Shown here piece after piece: positions 15,585 to 23,401 of a DNA stretch of 64,000 nt. Numbering within the stretch: the first letter of the stretch is position 1; the number at the start of each line of letters is the position of its first letter. Below the pieces are notes generated by a model, which had not been told where the DNA came from, searched no databases, and was given only the letters and a program-made list of their open reading frames with translations. The DNA comes from Bradyrhizobium sp. ISRA464 (lineage in GTDB: Bacteria; Pseudomonadota; Alphaproteobacteria; Rhizobiales; Xanthobacteraceae): the NCBI RefSeq assembly GCF_029910095.1, contig NZ_CP094526.1, positions 4,340,001 to 4,404,000 of the forward strand. The letters run 5' to 3'. A program made the position numbers and the translations under genes.

Positions 15585-16499
15585 TCAGCTCTTCCATATT
15601 GCCGCCGCGGCCCTGGACAGGCCGCGACGGACCGCCTCTTCCGCATCGACAAAGCGGAGCGGAATCGAAAGGGTTTCGAACGCCATCTGATAGAGCCGCT
15701 GAAGCCGCCCCGACGCAATCAGCGTGACCGGGGTCTCACGCGGACGTTCTGCAAGCCCGGCCGCCAGCTCGAGGCCGATCAATGTGCCCGAGATCGTCTC
15801 GCGCGCCGCCGAGGCACTGCCACCGAACAGAAGCTGTCGCGATCGCACGCGAAACAGCAGATTGGCCGCGAGCGCCGGCGCGTTGAAGGCGTCGGTCACG
15901 GCTATCCCGAACGCATCTTGGTCAACGGCCTCCCCCGCACCATCGACGGCGTGCGACAGGATCGTCTCGCGCGCGACCGCGCTGAACAGCTCTCCGGTCA
16001 TGAATGTCGCAAAGCGTTCGACCGTTTCGCCGCGCATGCGCACCCATTTGGAATGCGTTCCCGGCATGCACACGACCGCCTCACCGGCCGCGTCGAAGCC
16101 GAGCGCCCCGAGCAGCTGGGTCTCCTCGCCGCGCATCACGTCCGGTGCCGCGGCATCGCGCTGCGCGATCCCCGGCAGGATCCGGATGTCGCGCGCCTGG
16201 CCGCCGACCACGACGGCGTGATCGAGCATATCGGACAGATGCGCGGGAGTGTCGATATAGCCGGCCTCGACCCAGCCCTGTCGCGCGCCGGCCATGCCGC
16301 AGATCACGACCGGCAGGCCGGCGGCCACGCCGAGTGCATCGAGATGCGATTGCAGCACCGACGCAAAGCCGGGCTTCGCCGCGGCCATCATGCCTTCGTC
16401 GCTACGGCGTTGATCCAGGGCGTGGCCGGAGCGATCCATCAGCCACAGCCGGAAACTGCTGGTGCCCCAATCGACGGCGACATATGCGGCACTAGTCAT
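15585..16499 (-). CDS. dgoK: 2-dehydro-3-deoxygalactonokinase
   Basis: A sugar-acid kinase of about 304 aa that phosphorylates 2-keto-3-deoxygalactonate, the step before DgoA. The N-terminus AAYVAVDWGTSSFRLWL is the phosphate-binding motif of the ASKHA fold. PVVICGMAGARQGW, MRGEETQLLGAL and CMPGTHSKWVRM are characteristic of DgoK. The start at 16499 places MTSAAYVAVDWG at the N-terminus; the frame is open 45 bases further upstream without support. dgoA follows directly. No galactonate dehydratase or transporter gene is adjacent in this window. Confidence 0.93.
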   Translation of the reverse strand: MTSAAYVAVDWGTSSFRLWLMDRSGHALDQRRSDEGMMAAAKPGFASVLQSHLDALGVAAGLPVVICGMAGARQGWVEAGYIDTPAHLSDMLDHAVVVGGQARDIRILPGIAQRDAAAPDVMRGEETQLLGALGFDAAGEAVVCMPGTHSKWVRMRGETVERFATFMTGELFSAVARETILSHAVDGAGEAVDQDAFGIAVTDAFNAPALAANLLFRVRSRQLLFGGSASAARETISGTLIGLELAAGLAERPRETPVTLIASGRLQRLYQMAFETLSIPLRFVDAEEAVRRGLSRAAAAIWKS

Positions 16500-16637
16500 T
16501 TCGGCTCGGTTCCGGGGCTCTTGCTGGGACGGATTCGAGGGCAATGGTTAGCACAAAGGCGCGTGGCGCAAGAGCCGTGCCATCTGCCCGACAGGCAATT
16601 CAATTTTTGCCTCACACGTCGTGGTGGACGTCCAGCC

Positions 16638-16690
16638 CTCGCGCGACCAGCATTTCCGCTTTTCAGAAGCGCACCTCAGTCTATGCCACC
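16638..16690. repeat. fragment of the long interspersed repeat
   Basis: The stretch around tttcagaagcgcacctcagt (16660-16680) closely matches tttcagaagcgcaactcagt inside the long repeat at 18460-18475, and the surrounding ccctcgcgc...tttcc context also corresponds. It appears to be a short relic of the same element. The rest of the 16500-16845 interval holds the dgo promoter region and a possible 34-codon frame. Confidence 0.5.
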
Positions 16691-16780
16691 CCTGAATGCA
16701 CCGCGCAATGATTTCTTGGCATCGCGAAGGTTGGCTTCGCAGTGTGCGATTGCCTCATTCAACGCGGCGATCATTCTCAT
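16676..16780 (-). CDS. possible very small protein (34 aa)
   Basis: A short frame, MRMIAALNEAIAHCEANLRD followed by AKKSLRGAFRGGID, with a helix-like, charged composition. The frame stays open further upstream without an ATG, so this may be the tail of a decayed gene. Its stop overlaps the repeat fragment. There is no recognisable family and no clear Shine-Dalgarno, so this is a weak call. Confidence 0.25.
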   Translation of the reverse strand: MRMIAALNEAIAHCEANLRDAKKSLRGAFRGGID

Positions 16781-16845
16781 CTCTCGATGCAAAGCGGGCT
16801 CGGTGTGCCTAGGACCACGGGCCCATAGCTGACTGCACCCTTTGC

Positions 16846-17988
16846 TCAAGCAGCGAAGATGAACCGTGTGCCCGTGTAGGAGCGCAGAAGCTTGTTCGGA
16901 ATCTCGGCCTTGGCAATCTCATTGAACGGCTCACCAGTGCAGTGAAGCGGAATTACGTAGTCGATCTCCATACCCTTCAGCGCGGCGATTGTGTCGCGGA
17001 CATAGTCCTCCTTGTAGGGTGCGAGGTGAAAGCCACCGATCACCGCATGAACTTTGTTGATACCCGAAACGGCTTGGGCCTGTTTGATCGCATTGATTAC
17101 CCCCCGATGACTGCAAGAGGTCAACACAATCAACCCACGGCCCTTCAAATTGAACGCGGTGGCGATCTCGTGCTGGAACTGGTCCGGGATGACAGCCTTC
17201 GTCCGTTCGTCTTCCGGAAGCTTGTCGGCATAACACCCAATGCCGTGGTCCACGCCGATCTTCATGGCACTGGGGGACAGCAGTTTCTCGAAGCTCGTCT
17301 GGCCGATGTGTCCCGTGGTAAAGCCGTGATCGGCGACCAACGACGGTCCTTCGGCGTAGGTTACCGCCACGTTCGCGTCTTCCAGCGCTTTCCGATCCAG
17401 GGCTCCGAAATCGCCACGCACCGGCGGAGCCGTCCATTCACGCGAGCAGAATGCCTCCTCGCCACCGATATAGATAGGCAGCTCGGCTTTCAGCTTGCCG
17501 TTGTTCTTCTTTAGGAATCCGGCGAGACCGCCAAAATGATCGTAGTGACCGTGGCTCAGGACAAGGGCATCAAGCGCGGCCGGATCGATGCCTACGAGAT
17601 TGGCGTTGTTGACCAGCGCGTCGGGCGTGAATCCGAAATCCATCAGGACATTTCGTGTTTCGCTGCCGCGTCGCGACTCGACGTGCATCGATAGGCCGAA
17701 CTCGCTGATCAACGTTCTGCCCGGTGGATGGCCACTGCCGATCCCCCAGCCGAAGTGTTCAATCTCGACATCCGATATCTTCCGGCTCGGCGCGACAGCG
17801 AATTGATAGCTGTCCACGACCACGCGCACCGCCACACGGTCGATCTCCGGAACCTTACCGACGATCGCTTCTGCGCGTACCGGCTTCCCGCTCCCGATCA
17901 GCGTGGCCACAATGGCGCTGAACAGGGCAGCACCGCCACCGCAGACCACATCGCGCCGATGAATTGCGTTGCACAGGCAAATTGACAT
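16846..17988 (-). CDS. exported MBL-fold metallohydrolase
   Basis: A 380-aa metallo-beta-lactamase-fold protein with the metal motif LSHGHYDHFGG (HxHxDH), then TSCSHRG and IGGFHLAP, and a terminal IPLHCTG, the pattern of the dihydropterin-ribofuranosylaminobenzene-phosphate synthase-like branch. The N-terminus (HRRDVVCGGGAALFSAIVATLIGSG) has a twin-arginine followed by a hydrophobic stretch, suggesting Tat export to the periplasm. The ATG at 17988 has a strong AAGGAGG; an ATG-type extension to 18027 is unlikely. The substrate cannot be told. The gene stands alone between the dgo operon and a repeat region. Confidence 0.85.
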   Translation of the reverse strand: MSICLCNAIHRRDVVCGGGAALFSAIVATLIGSGKPVRAEAIVGKVPEIDRVAVRVVVDSYQFAVAPSRKISDVEIEHFGWGIGSGHPPGRTLISEFGLSMHVESRRGSETRNVLMDFGFTPDALVNNANLVGIDPAALDALVLSHGHYDHFGGLAGFLKKNNGKLKAELPIYIGGEEAFCSREWTAPPVRGDFGALDRKALEDANVAVTYAEGPSLVADHGFTTGHIGQTSFEKLLSPSAMKIGVDHGIGCYADKLPEDERTKAVIPDQFQHEIATAFNLKGRGLIVLTSCSHRGVINAIKQAQAVSGINKVHAVIGGFHLAPYKEDYVRDTIAALKGMEIDYVIPLHCTGEPFNEIAKAEIPNKLLRSYTGTRFIFAA

Positions 17989-18399
17989 GGTCAAATCCTC
18001 CTTTTGCGTGGTCCTTTGCTGCCGCAAGGTGTCACGCGGAAACGCGCTCCAGGGTGGGAGGCGTTGGGGTGCCGAACACGCCAGCGTCTGGCAGCCCGCA
18101 CACCGAGGATCAGAGGCATGCTATCTTGTGCTGGACAGCGTGGCGAGTCTCGTTCGGCACAGGCGAGGCCAAGCTCAGTTTCGACATCAAGACAAAAGCG
18201 GACGCCATCCGTTCACCGGACTGGGATACAAGCGGGTGACTTGGTCCGGTGGCCCCGATGCAGAGGTGTTGAGCGCCAGCCCGAAAGTCCGCATTTGCAG
18301 GCAGTGTGAACCTAGCCGAGCCGGTCGGTCTTTCCGCATTGTGAGTGCGGGCGCGACCTCACTAGGCGCCGCGGCATCCGCCTGGTGTTGCCAATTGGA

Positions 18400-18965
18400 C
18401 ACGACGGGCAACTCAGCGAAAACCCGTCAAGCCCTCGCGGCAGAAATATTTCTGTTTTTCAGAAGCGCAACTCAGTGTATGAATGGCCCGTCTCACCCGC
18501 CTGAGGGGCGCTTCGCGATCGTCACGAGTGTTGGGTCGAGATGCGGTGGACGCCGAAGTCACGGCTGACGAGCGTGGCAGATAGCGGACGGTGAAGTCGT
18601 GCAGGCCTGACGCCCTGGTGGCAGGTGTCTCATCAGCAAGGGACAAGCTCTCCTACTGATGACGGTGACAACAAAGCCCAGTCTCGCCGGGGAGAGCACG
18701 TATAAGCCGTAACCCATCGCGCAGGGAAAGCCGGGATTGCTCCGGTTTCACCTGTGGTCCTACCTCCCGAGCTTTCCATTTGCTCGGGACCCATGGGTGC
18801 GATCGGCACCCGGCTTTCCCTGCGCCCTCTGCGAATTCGGAGAGCGAAACGAACGGCAAGACTCGGGCGTTTCACGCCGCGAGAACGCGGCCTCACGTCC
18901 TCCCCGCTGTCTGACATGTGAATCGGATCCCCGCGGTGCCGCCCGCGCACCGTCAGCCTGCAAAA
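18400..18965. repeat. long (about 560 bp) interspersed repeat
   Basis: This stretch contains no protein-like frame but carries a series of segments I recognise as a dispersed Bradyrhizobium repeat: the gacgggcaactcagcgaaaa part, aaatatttctgtttttcaga, gaggggcgcttcgcgatcgt, gcggtggacgc, ccggggagagcacg, gccgtaacccatcgcgcagg, and cggctttccctgcgccctct. The order agrees with full-length copies as I remember them. The boundaries are approximate. The 18028-18400 part upstream is non-coding with nothing recognisable. Confidence 0.6.
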
Positions 18966-18997
18966 GGCGCTTGCGTCAGCGAACGCACGGATATCAA

Positions 18998-19213
18998 CTA
19001 CCGTGCACCCTTTAGCGTACAGGACGTTGTACAGGTGGTTACGTTGCCGTGGTCACACTTGATACAGGCGTTAACACACTGCTCCATGACCTTGGGATTG
19101 TATTGGCTGTAGAGATTGGCCGCGCAGGCGTTGGTCGATCCAGTGACCTCCGGATCAGACCAGCAACCGGACAGGCAAAGTGCTGCGGCACCCAGAACGG
19201 CGACCTTGAGCAT
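18998..19213 (-). CDS. small cysteine-rich lipoprotein
   Basis: A 71-aa protein beginning MLKVAVLGAAALCLSGC, a type II signal peptide whose lipobox ends at Cys 17. The mature part has further cysteines in ACAANLYSQYN, VMEQCVNACIKCDHGNVTTC and TSC, suggesting disulfides. It is probably anchored in the inner or outer membrane and faces the periplasm; its function is unknown. GGAGG lies just before the ATG. The frame opens 15 bases earlier, but the lipobox fixes the start. Confidence 0.7.
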   Translation of the reverse strand: MLKVAVLGAAALCLSGCWSDPEVTGSTNACAANLYSQYNPKVMEQCVNACIKCDHGNVTTCTTSCTLKGAR

Positions 19214-19345
19214 AAGGCCTCCTGCCACGTTCCACCGAAGTAACCTTTACCGGTTAGGTTAAGTTCTGGTTTCAATTGCGACCTTATCCGGAAGCAGTAT
19301 TGCTTATCCACCGGACAATTCCCCAAGGTCCGGGCCCACACCGGC

Positions 19346-19382
19346 AAAGCCGTCAGGCGCTTTCGCTTGGCGGCTTTGTTTT
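19346..19382 (+). terminator. Rho-independent terminator-like hairpin upstream of a small gene
   Basis: aaagccgtc (19346-19354) pairs with ggcggcttt (19369-19377), nine pairs including one G-U, with an inner aggcg/cgctt stem, followed by tttgtttt. It sits only 26 bases before the ATG at 19408, and no plus-strand gene lies upstream within a kilobase. It could therefore end a small RNA made from 19214-19345, or attenuate the gene downstream. Confidence 0.55.
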
Positions 19383-19407
19383 CCGGTAATGCGAGGATAT
19401 CAACAGG

Positions 19408-19581
19408 ATGGCTCGAAAGCCGCGCTGGTCGTTCAAGGAAGACCGCCGCCTCATGGAACTGGCTCGCTCCTCCAAGTCGCTCGAGGAGGTCGCCAAGGTC
19501 ACCGGTCGCTCACCGGAGCGAATCAAGAAGATGGCGATGCGACTCGGGCTGTCGATCAAGCCGCGAGCCGCCAAGAAGTAA
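19408..19581 (+). CDS. small helix-turn-helix / SANT-like protein (57 aa)
   Basis: A 57-aa basic protein, MARKPRWSFKEDRRLMELAR..., whose pattern (W-x4-D-x2-L-x2-L, then KSLEEVAKVTGRSPERIKKMA, MRLGLSIKPR) looks like a three-helix Myb/SANT or homeodomain-like DNA-binding unit. AGGATATCAACAGG precedes the ATG. It is a complete protein rather than a fragment of a larger regulator, since it has a clear start and a lysine-rich end. DNA binding is inferred. A terminator-like hairpin directly upstream suggests its expression may be controlled post-initiation. Confidence 0.65.
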   Translation: MARKPRWSFKEDRRLMELARSSKSLEEVAKVTGRSPERIKKMAMRLGLSIKPRAAKK

Positions 19582-19613
19582 CCGCAAGGACCCGTTGCCG
19601 ACCCGGCGGCCCG

Positions 19614-19862
19614 CTAGGTCCCCGCAGGAGGGCAATCCTCCTTCGCCCGCACGCGAATCGCCTTATTCCCGGCCTCGGCCGTGCGGGTGCAGCTGGTGAA
19701 CATGAAGGCAACCCGGCTGCATTGCCACTGCGGACCGAGCGCCGCGCTGGAGACCGGTTCCGGCGACGGCAGGCCGAGCACCACGAGGGCCGCCAAGCCG
19801 GCGCATGTTACGACCGCCGCGGCGAGCGCCGCACCCTTTCTGGACCACAGCTTGAAGATCAT
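19614..19862 (-). CDS. small single-span membrane or secreted protein
   Basis: An 82-aa protein with a basic N-terminus and one hydrophobic helix (WSRKGAALAAAVVTCAGLAALVVLG), then a short periplasmic tail with cysteines (QWQCSRVAFMFTSCTRTAEAG, EDCPP). Similar small proteins recur in rhizobia. Its function is unknown. It is convergent with the SANT-like gene and followed upstream by another tiny membrane-protein gene in the same orientation. Confidence 0.55.
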   Translation of the reverse strand: MIFKLWSRKGAALAAAVVTCAGLAALVVLGLPSPEPVSSAALGPQWQCSRVAFMFTSCTRTAEAGNKAIRVRAKEDCPPAGT

Positions 19863-20002
19863 CGCTTTGGTTCCTGTCGATCCCAGGCATCTTGGATCGG
19901 CGCACCCGCTTCCCCTATGATCGGGATCACAATCCAGGCCGGTTATTTCGGGTACCGTGGCTACGCCATCTGGGGTCGATACTGCACTGCCGCAAGAACC
20001 GT

Positions 20003-20178
20003 CAGCGCGACGGCTCGATCACATTGCAGTTGGTGCGGCCAGCCATCACACAGTCCTGTATCTTGCTCGCCGAGGTCAGGGCATGGGCGAGCCAGAGCCC
20101 AACCGCGAGCATCACGGCCGCCACCAGCAATCCCACCAGCGCGCCGCGGCGGCCGCCACCTTCGTCCGGATCACCCAT
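20003..20178 (-). pseudogene. frameshifted small membrane protein of a QDC-x5-GR-x-NC-like family
   Basis: The frame from the ATG at 20178 reads MGDPDEGGGRRGALVGLLVA, a transmembrane helix, then ASKIQDCVMA, after which the frame gives only a few unrelated residues to a TGA. Moving one base after the GTGATGGCT stretch (near 20040) restores GRTNCNVIEPSR and a stop at 20003. The restored QDC-VMA-GRTNC motif matches QDC-AAQ-GRRNC in the related frame at 57.8 kb, and the type is familiar in Bradyrhizobium. One missing base therefore seems to have broken the gene, or it is a sequencing error. Confidence 0.55.
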
Positions 20179-20363
20179 GATTGCTTCGGTTCCAAGTCAT
20201 GCCGGGCGCATCATGACCGCTTTGCCCGCTGGCGCGCGATCAAATCTGCAACAGTCGTCAGTTAAAATCGACGGGCCGGGCATCGCCGCCGCAATTCCAT
20301 TGCACGCAGTGACCCCTTGCGAAAAACTGCTCGCTCAATGAAGCGCGTGTGCGGGGCGTGCCA

Positions 20364-20588
20364 ATGAGCGAACAGGAAACGACCTACGACTTCCATCGCT
20401 ACAGGCAGTTGCTGTCTGAAGCCGTCGACGAAACCAGCCGGCTGCGGCTGATCGATCTGCTGATCAAGGAAAGGGCCCGTGACAGGCTGGAGGCCCAGCG
20501 CATGTCCGACCGGGTCGCGATGACCGCCGAGACGGTCGCCAAGGTCCTGGGCAGCAGCGGCCGCCGCGCGCAGGTCCAGCGCGGCTAG
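20364..20588 (+). CDS. small hypothetical helical protein
   Basis: A 74-aa protein, MSEQETTYDFHRYRQLLSEA..., highly charged and helical, without membrane or signal segments. The pattern LRLIDLLIKERARDRLEAQR is conserved among Bradyrhizobium hypothetical proteins as I recall them. The start at 20364 is preferred to one 15 bases upstream because the family begins MSEQE. Its function is unknown. Confidence 0.65.
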   Translation: MSEQETTYDFHRYRQLLSEAVDETSRLRLIDLLIKERARDRLEAQRMSDRVAMTAETVAKVLGSSGRRAQVQRG

Positions 20589-20631
20589 GATGTTCGGCGA
20601 ATCGCGGTGATCGTTCACTCACCGGCGCCGG

Positions 20632-20730
20632 TCATTTGCCGGATGCGACCATCGCGATCGCCATCTCGTAGATCAGGAACGCTGATGTCAGCACGCTGAT
20701 CAGCATCGTTTTGTGCCATTTGCTGCTCAC
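20632..20730 (-). CDS. 32-aa single-transmembrane peptide
   Basis: GTG at 20730 begins MSSKWHKTMLISVLTSAFLI then YEMAIAMVASGK, essentially one hydrophobic helix with a short basic N-terminus (positive-inside). GGGGAG lies six bases upstream of the GTG. An internal ATG would give 24 aa. The clean membrane profile plus ribosome site makes this a plausible small membrane protein too short for ordinary gene callers; its function is unknown. Confidence 0.45.
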   Translation of the reverse strand: MSSKWHKTMLISVLTSAFLIYEMAIAMVASGK

Positions 20731-20849
20731 TCATATCTCCCCTGCTTTGCTGTCCTCCCTCGACGCTGGCATTTTCGCCGGGGTTCACTTATTGAAACGC
20801 CGAACTGAATCCCCACCAACACCGAACAGAAAGCAGCAAGGCTTCCTCT

Positions 20850-21206
20850 ATGAGTGGCTTCAAGGAACCGGGTTTTGCCGACCGCCAGAAAGCGGCCAAG
20901 CAGGCGCGGCAGGACATCCTCAACAAGTTTCGCGCCCGGCCGGGGCCTGACGATCCGGCGGTGAAGGCGCGAGCCGAGGAGCGCGCGGCGATCGCGGAAC
21001 GCCGCGCCAAAGCCAAGGAAGCCCGCGAGGCCGAGAAGGCCGAACAGAAGCGCCGCGAGGACGAAGCCGCTGCCGCCGAGGCAGCCCGGATCGCGCGCGA
21101 GAAGGAAGAAGAAGCCGCCCGGCAGGAGGCCCTCCTCGCCGAACAAAAGGCCAAACGCGACGCCCGCTACGCCGCGCGCAAGGAACGCGGCAAGAAGAAG
21201 CGGTAA
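20850..21206 (+). CDS. DUF6481 family protein
   Basis: A 118-aa highly charged protein starting MSGFKEPGFADRQKAAKQAR, the DUF6481 N-terminal pattern, followed by a long Ala/Glu/Arg-rich segment (about residues 45-105) predicted as a continuous helix or coiled coil, and a basic KKKR end. The family is alphaproteobacterial and uncharacterised; the strongly basic C-terminus suggests nucleic acid or ribosome contact, which is inference. A GC-rich hairpin at 21216-21238 follows the stop. Confidence 0.8.
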   Translation: MSGFKEPGFADRQKAAKQARQDILNKFRARPGPDDPAVKARAEERAAIAERRAKAKEAREAEKAEQKRREDEAAAAEAARIAREKEEEAARQEALLAEQKAKRDARYAARKERGKKKR

Positions 21207-21215
21207 GCGCGCAAC

Positions 21216-21238
21216 AGGCCCGCCCCGGCGGCGGGCCT
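21216..21238 (+). terminator. GC-rich hairpin after the DUF6481 gene
   Basis: aggcccgcc (21216-21224) and ggcgggcct (21230-21238) are perfect inverted 9-mers with a five-base loop, ten bases after the stop codon. There is no T run, so it may be an mRNA 3' stabiliser or a Rho-assisted terminator. It also lies between two convergent genes. Confidence 0.5.
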
Positions 21239-21263
21239 GGCGACGATGGCGTGACGGCGGCGA

Positions 21264-21497
21264 TCAGTTCTTCTTCATCATGCCGTCGTCTTTCTTCATC
21301 ATCCCGCCATCCTTCTTCATGGCGTCGTCCTTCTTCATCATGCCGCCTTCCTTCTTCATGTGATCCTTGGACATCGCGTCCTCCTTCTTCATCGCGTCGT
21401 CCTTGCCCATCTTGTCCTGAGCGAGCGCGGCCGGCGCGAGCGCGAGGCTGAACGAGAGGATCGCGGCCGAGAGGCCGATGCAGGTCTTGGTGGTCAT
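21264..21497 (-). CDS. pentapeptide MXKDX repeat protein
   Basis: A 77-aa secreted protein: signal peptide MTTKTCIGLSAAILSFSLAL...AALAQ, then a mature part built almost entirely of MKKDD/MKKDG-like pentapeptides (DAMKKEDAMSKDHMKKEGGM and so on). NCBI names this type 'pentapeptide MXKDX repeat protein'. The periodic Met and Lys/Asp residues suggest a metal-binding or disordered role, unproven. Two closely spaced ATGs exist; 21497 is preferred because AAGGG is better spaced for it. The repeats make the gene prone to length variation. Confidence 0.75.
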   Translation of the reverse strand: MTTKTCIGLSAAILSFSLALAPAALAQDKMGKDDAMKKEDAMSKDHMKKEGGMMKKDDAMKKDGGMMKKDDGMMKKN

Positions 21498-21827
21498 GAG
21501 GGTCATCCCTTGTGTGAAGCGAATGTGAAAGCGACGACTGCCGCTCCCTGCTCGACGCACCCGGGCCATCAAACGTTACCTCAATAACAAACTCTTGAAC
21601 CGCGGTGCCGCGCGAATGAGCACCACCCGCATGGGTTGAACTGCGATGCTGCGTCGTCGCGCCGCAGTGTGCGCCGCAGCAACGTCAAAGCTTGCCGCCA
21701 TGCATCCGCTCGCACTATCAGGGCGCCTCGAACTATCAGACTAGAGAAGATTCGCGCGAAGACCGGCTATGGTGCGCCCGGCACCGGCCTAGCCAGCCAC
21801 TCAAGAAGCTCACCAGGGGGAGACATC

Positions 21828-22850
21828 ATGCTTACACGCCGCCACGTCCTCGCGTCCGCTCTGGCCGCACCCGCCATCCTGCGAATGGGCATCGGGACCG
21901 CGCACGCCGCGACCACGCTAAAGATCTCGCACCAGTTTCCCGGCGGCACCATCGACAAGGGCGACTTCCGCGACCGGCTGTGCAGGATGTTCGCGGCCGA
22001 GGTTGCGAAGCGCTCGGGCGGCGAGATCGCGGCCGAGGTCTATCCGAACTCGTCGCTGATCAAGACCAACGCGCAGTTCTCGGCGATGCGCAAGGGTGCG
22101 CTGGATATCAGCCTGTATCCGATGCCCTATGCCGGCGGCGAGCTGCCCGAGACCAATATCGGCCTGATGCCCGGGCTGGTGACGACCTACGATCAGGGGC
22201 TGCGCTGGAAGAAGGAGCCGGTCGGCAAGGCACTGAGCGATTTCCTCGCCGACAAAGGCATCCTGCTGCTGACATGGGTCTGGCAGGCCGGCGGCGTCGC
22301 CAGCCGCTCGAAGCCGATCGTTGCGCCGGAAGACGCCAAGGGCATGAAGGTGCGCGGCGGTTCGCGCGAGATGGACATGGTGCTGCAGACCGCCGGCGCC
22401 GCGGTGCTGTCGGTGCCCTCCAACGAAATCTATGCGGCGATGCAGACCGGCGCCTGCGATGCCGGCATCACCTCCTCCACCAGCCTGATCTCGTTCCGTC
22501 TCGAAGAGGTCGCGAAATCGCTGACTTCGGGTGCCGGCGCCTCCTACTGGTTCATGCTGGAGCCGCTGATGATGTCGAAGGCGATCTTCGACAAGCTGCC
22601 GAAGAACCAGCAGGACATCATCCTGGCGGTCGGCACGGAGCTCGAGGCCTTCGGCCGCAAGGGCGCGCAGGACGACGACGCCGAGGTCGCCAAGGTCTAC
22701 GAGAAGGCCGGCGCCAAGGTCAGCGCACTCGATGCCGCCACCGTTAGCAAGTGGCGCGACATCGCGCGCGATACCGCCTGGAAGGACTACGGCGCCAAGA
22801 CGGCGACGGCAGCCAAGCTCCTGAAGCTCGCAAGCGACGTCGCCGCATGA
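21828..22850 (+). CDS. dctP: TRAP transporter substrate-binding protein (DctP)
   Basis: A periplasmic solute-binding protein of 340 aa. The N-terminus MLTRRHVLASALAAPAILRM has the twin-arginine form, so Tat export is likely. The mature protein has the DctP family pattern: TTLKISHQFPGG, FAAEVAKRSGGEIAAEVYPN, LMPGLVTTYDQG, APEDAKGMKVRGGSREMDMV and SVPSNEIYAAMQTGACDAGI, in which the conserved Arg of KVRGG would bind the carboxylate of an organic acid. AGGGGGAG precedes the ATG. It is first in the dctPQM operon; the ligand is not predictable from sequence. Confidence 0.93.
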   Translation: MLTRRHVLASALAAPAILRMGIGTAHAATTLKISHQFPGGTIDKGDFRDRLCRMFAAEVAKRSGGEIAAEVYPNSSLIKTNAQFSAMRKGALDISLYPMPYAGGELPETNIGLMPGLVTTYDQGLRWKKEPVGKALSDFLADKGILLLTWVWQAGGVASRSKPIVAPEDAKGMKVRGGSREMDMVLQTAGAAVLSVPSNEIYAAMQTGACDAGITSSTSLISFRLEEVAKSLTSGAGASYWFMLEPLMMSKAIFDKLPKNQQDIILAVGTELEAFGRKGAQDDDAEVAKVYEKAGAKVSALDAATVSKWRDIARDTAWKDYGAKTATAAKLLKLASDVAA

Positions 22851-23401
22851 TGCATGGTCCGATCGCGGATCAACCGGAAGCCGCACATATGGCCACGGGC
22901 AGCTCGCCCGTGGCTGTTCTCGAGCGCGCGCTTCGTATCTGCAACAACATCATCGTGGTGTTCGCCGCGATCGCCCTGGTCGCGGCCTGCATCATCCTGA
23001 GCTACAGCGTGCTCGGGCGTGCGCTCTTCCACATGGCCAATTACTGGCAGGACGAGGCCGCAGTGTTCCTCCTGGTCGGCGCTACCTTCATGACCTCGGC
23101 CTATGTGCAGAGCCAGCGCGGTCACGTCAGCATCGAGGCGTTTGTCGGCCTGCTCTCGCCACGGGCCAATCGGGTCCGGCTGTGGCTGGTCGATGCCGCG
23201 AGCCTTGCGTTCTGCACCTTCTTCGCCTGGAAGTCGTGGACCCTGGCGCACGAGGCCTATGTCGATGGCCAGGTCTCGAACTCGATGTGGTCGCCGCCGC
23301 TCGCGATCCCCTATGGGCTGATGGCACTTGGCATGAGCCTGCTCTGTGTGCAGATCCTGCTGCAGATCCTCGTTCCGCTGACCGGTGGCGGCCGCCGATG
23401 A
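22847..23401 (+). CDS. dctQ: TRAP transporter small permease (DctQ)
   Basis: The four-helix small membrane subunit of the TRAP transporter, about 184 aa. Hydrophobic helices begin at NNIIVVFAAIALVAACIILSY; the family pattern FHMANYWQDEAAVFLLVGAT...YVQSQRGHVSIE is present. An ATG at 22847 overlaps the dctP stop as ATGA, giving translational coupling; an ATG at 22889 is an alternative start. Its own stop overlaps the dctM start the same way. It pairs with DctM in the inner membrane. Confidence 0.9.
   Translation: MMHGPIADQPEAAHMATGSSPVAVLERALRICNNIIVVFAAIALVAACIILSYSVLGRALFHMANYWQDEAAVFLLVGATFMTSAYVQSQRGHVSIEAFVGLLSPRANRVRLWLVDAASLAFCTFFAWKSWTLAHEAYVDGQVSNSMWSPPLAIPYGLMALGMSLLCVQILLQILVPLTGGGRR

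Noticed and set aside
21264-21420. Direct repeats resembling a small array
   Set aside because: They encode the MKKDD-type pentapeptides of an MXKDX repeat protein.
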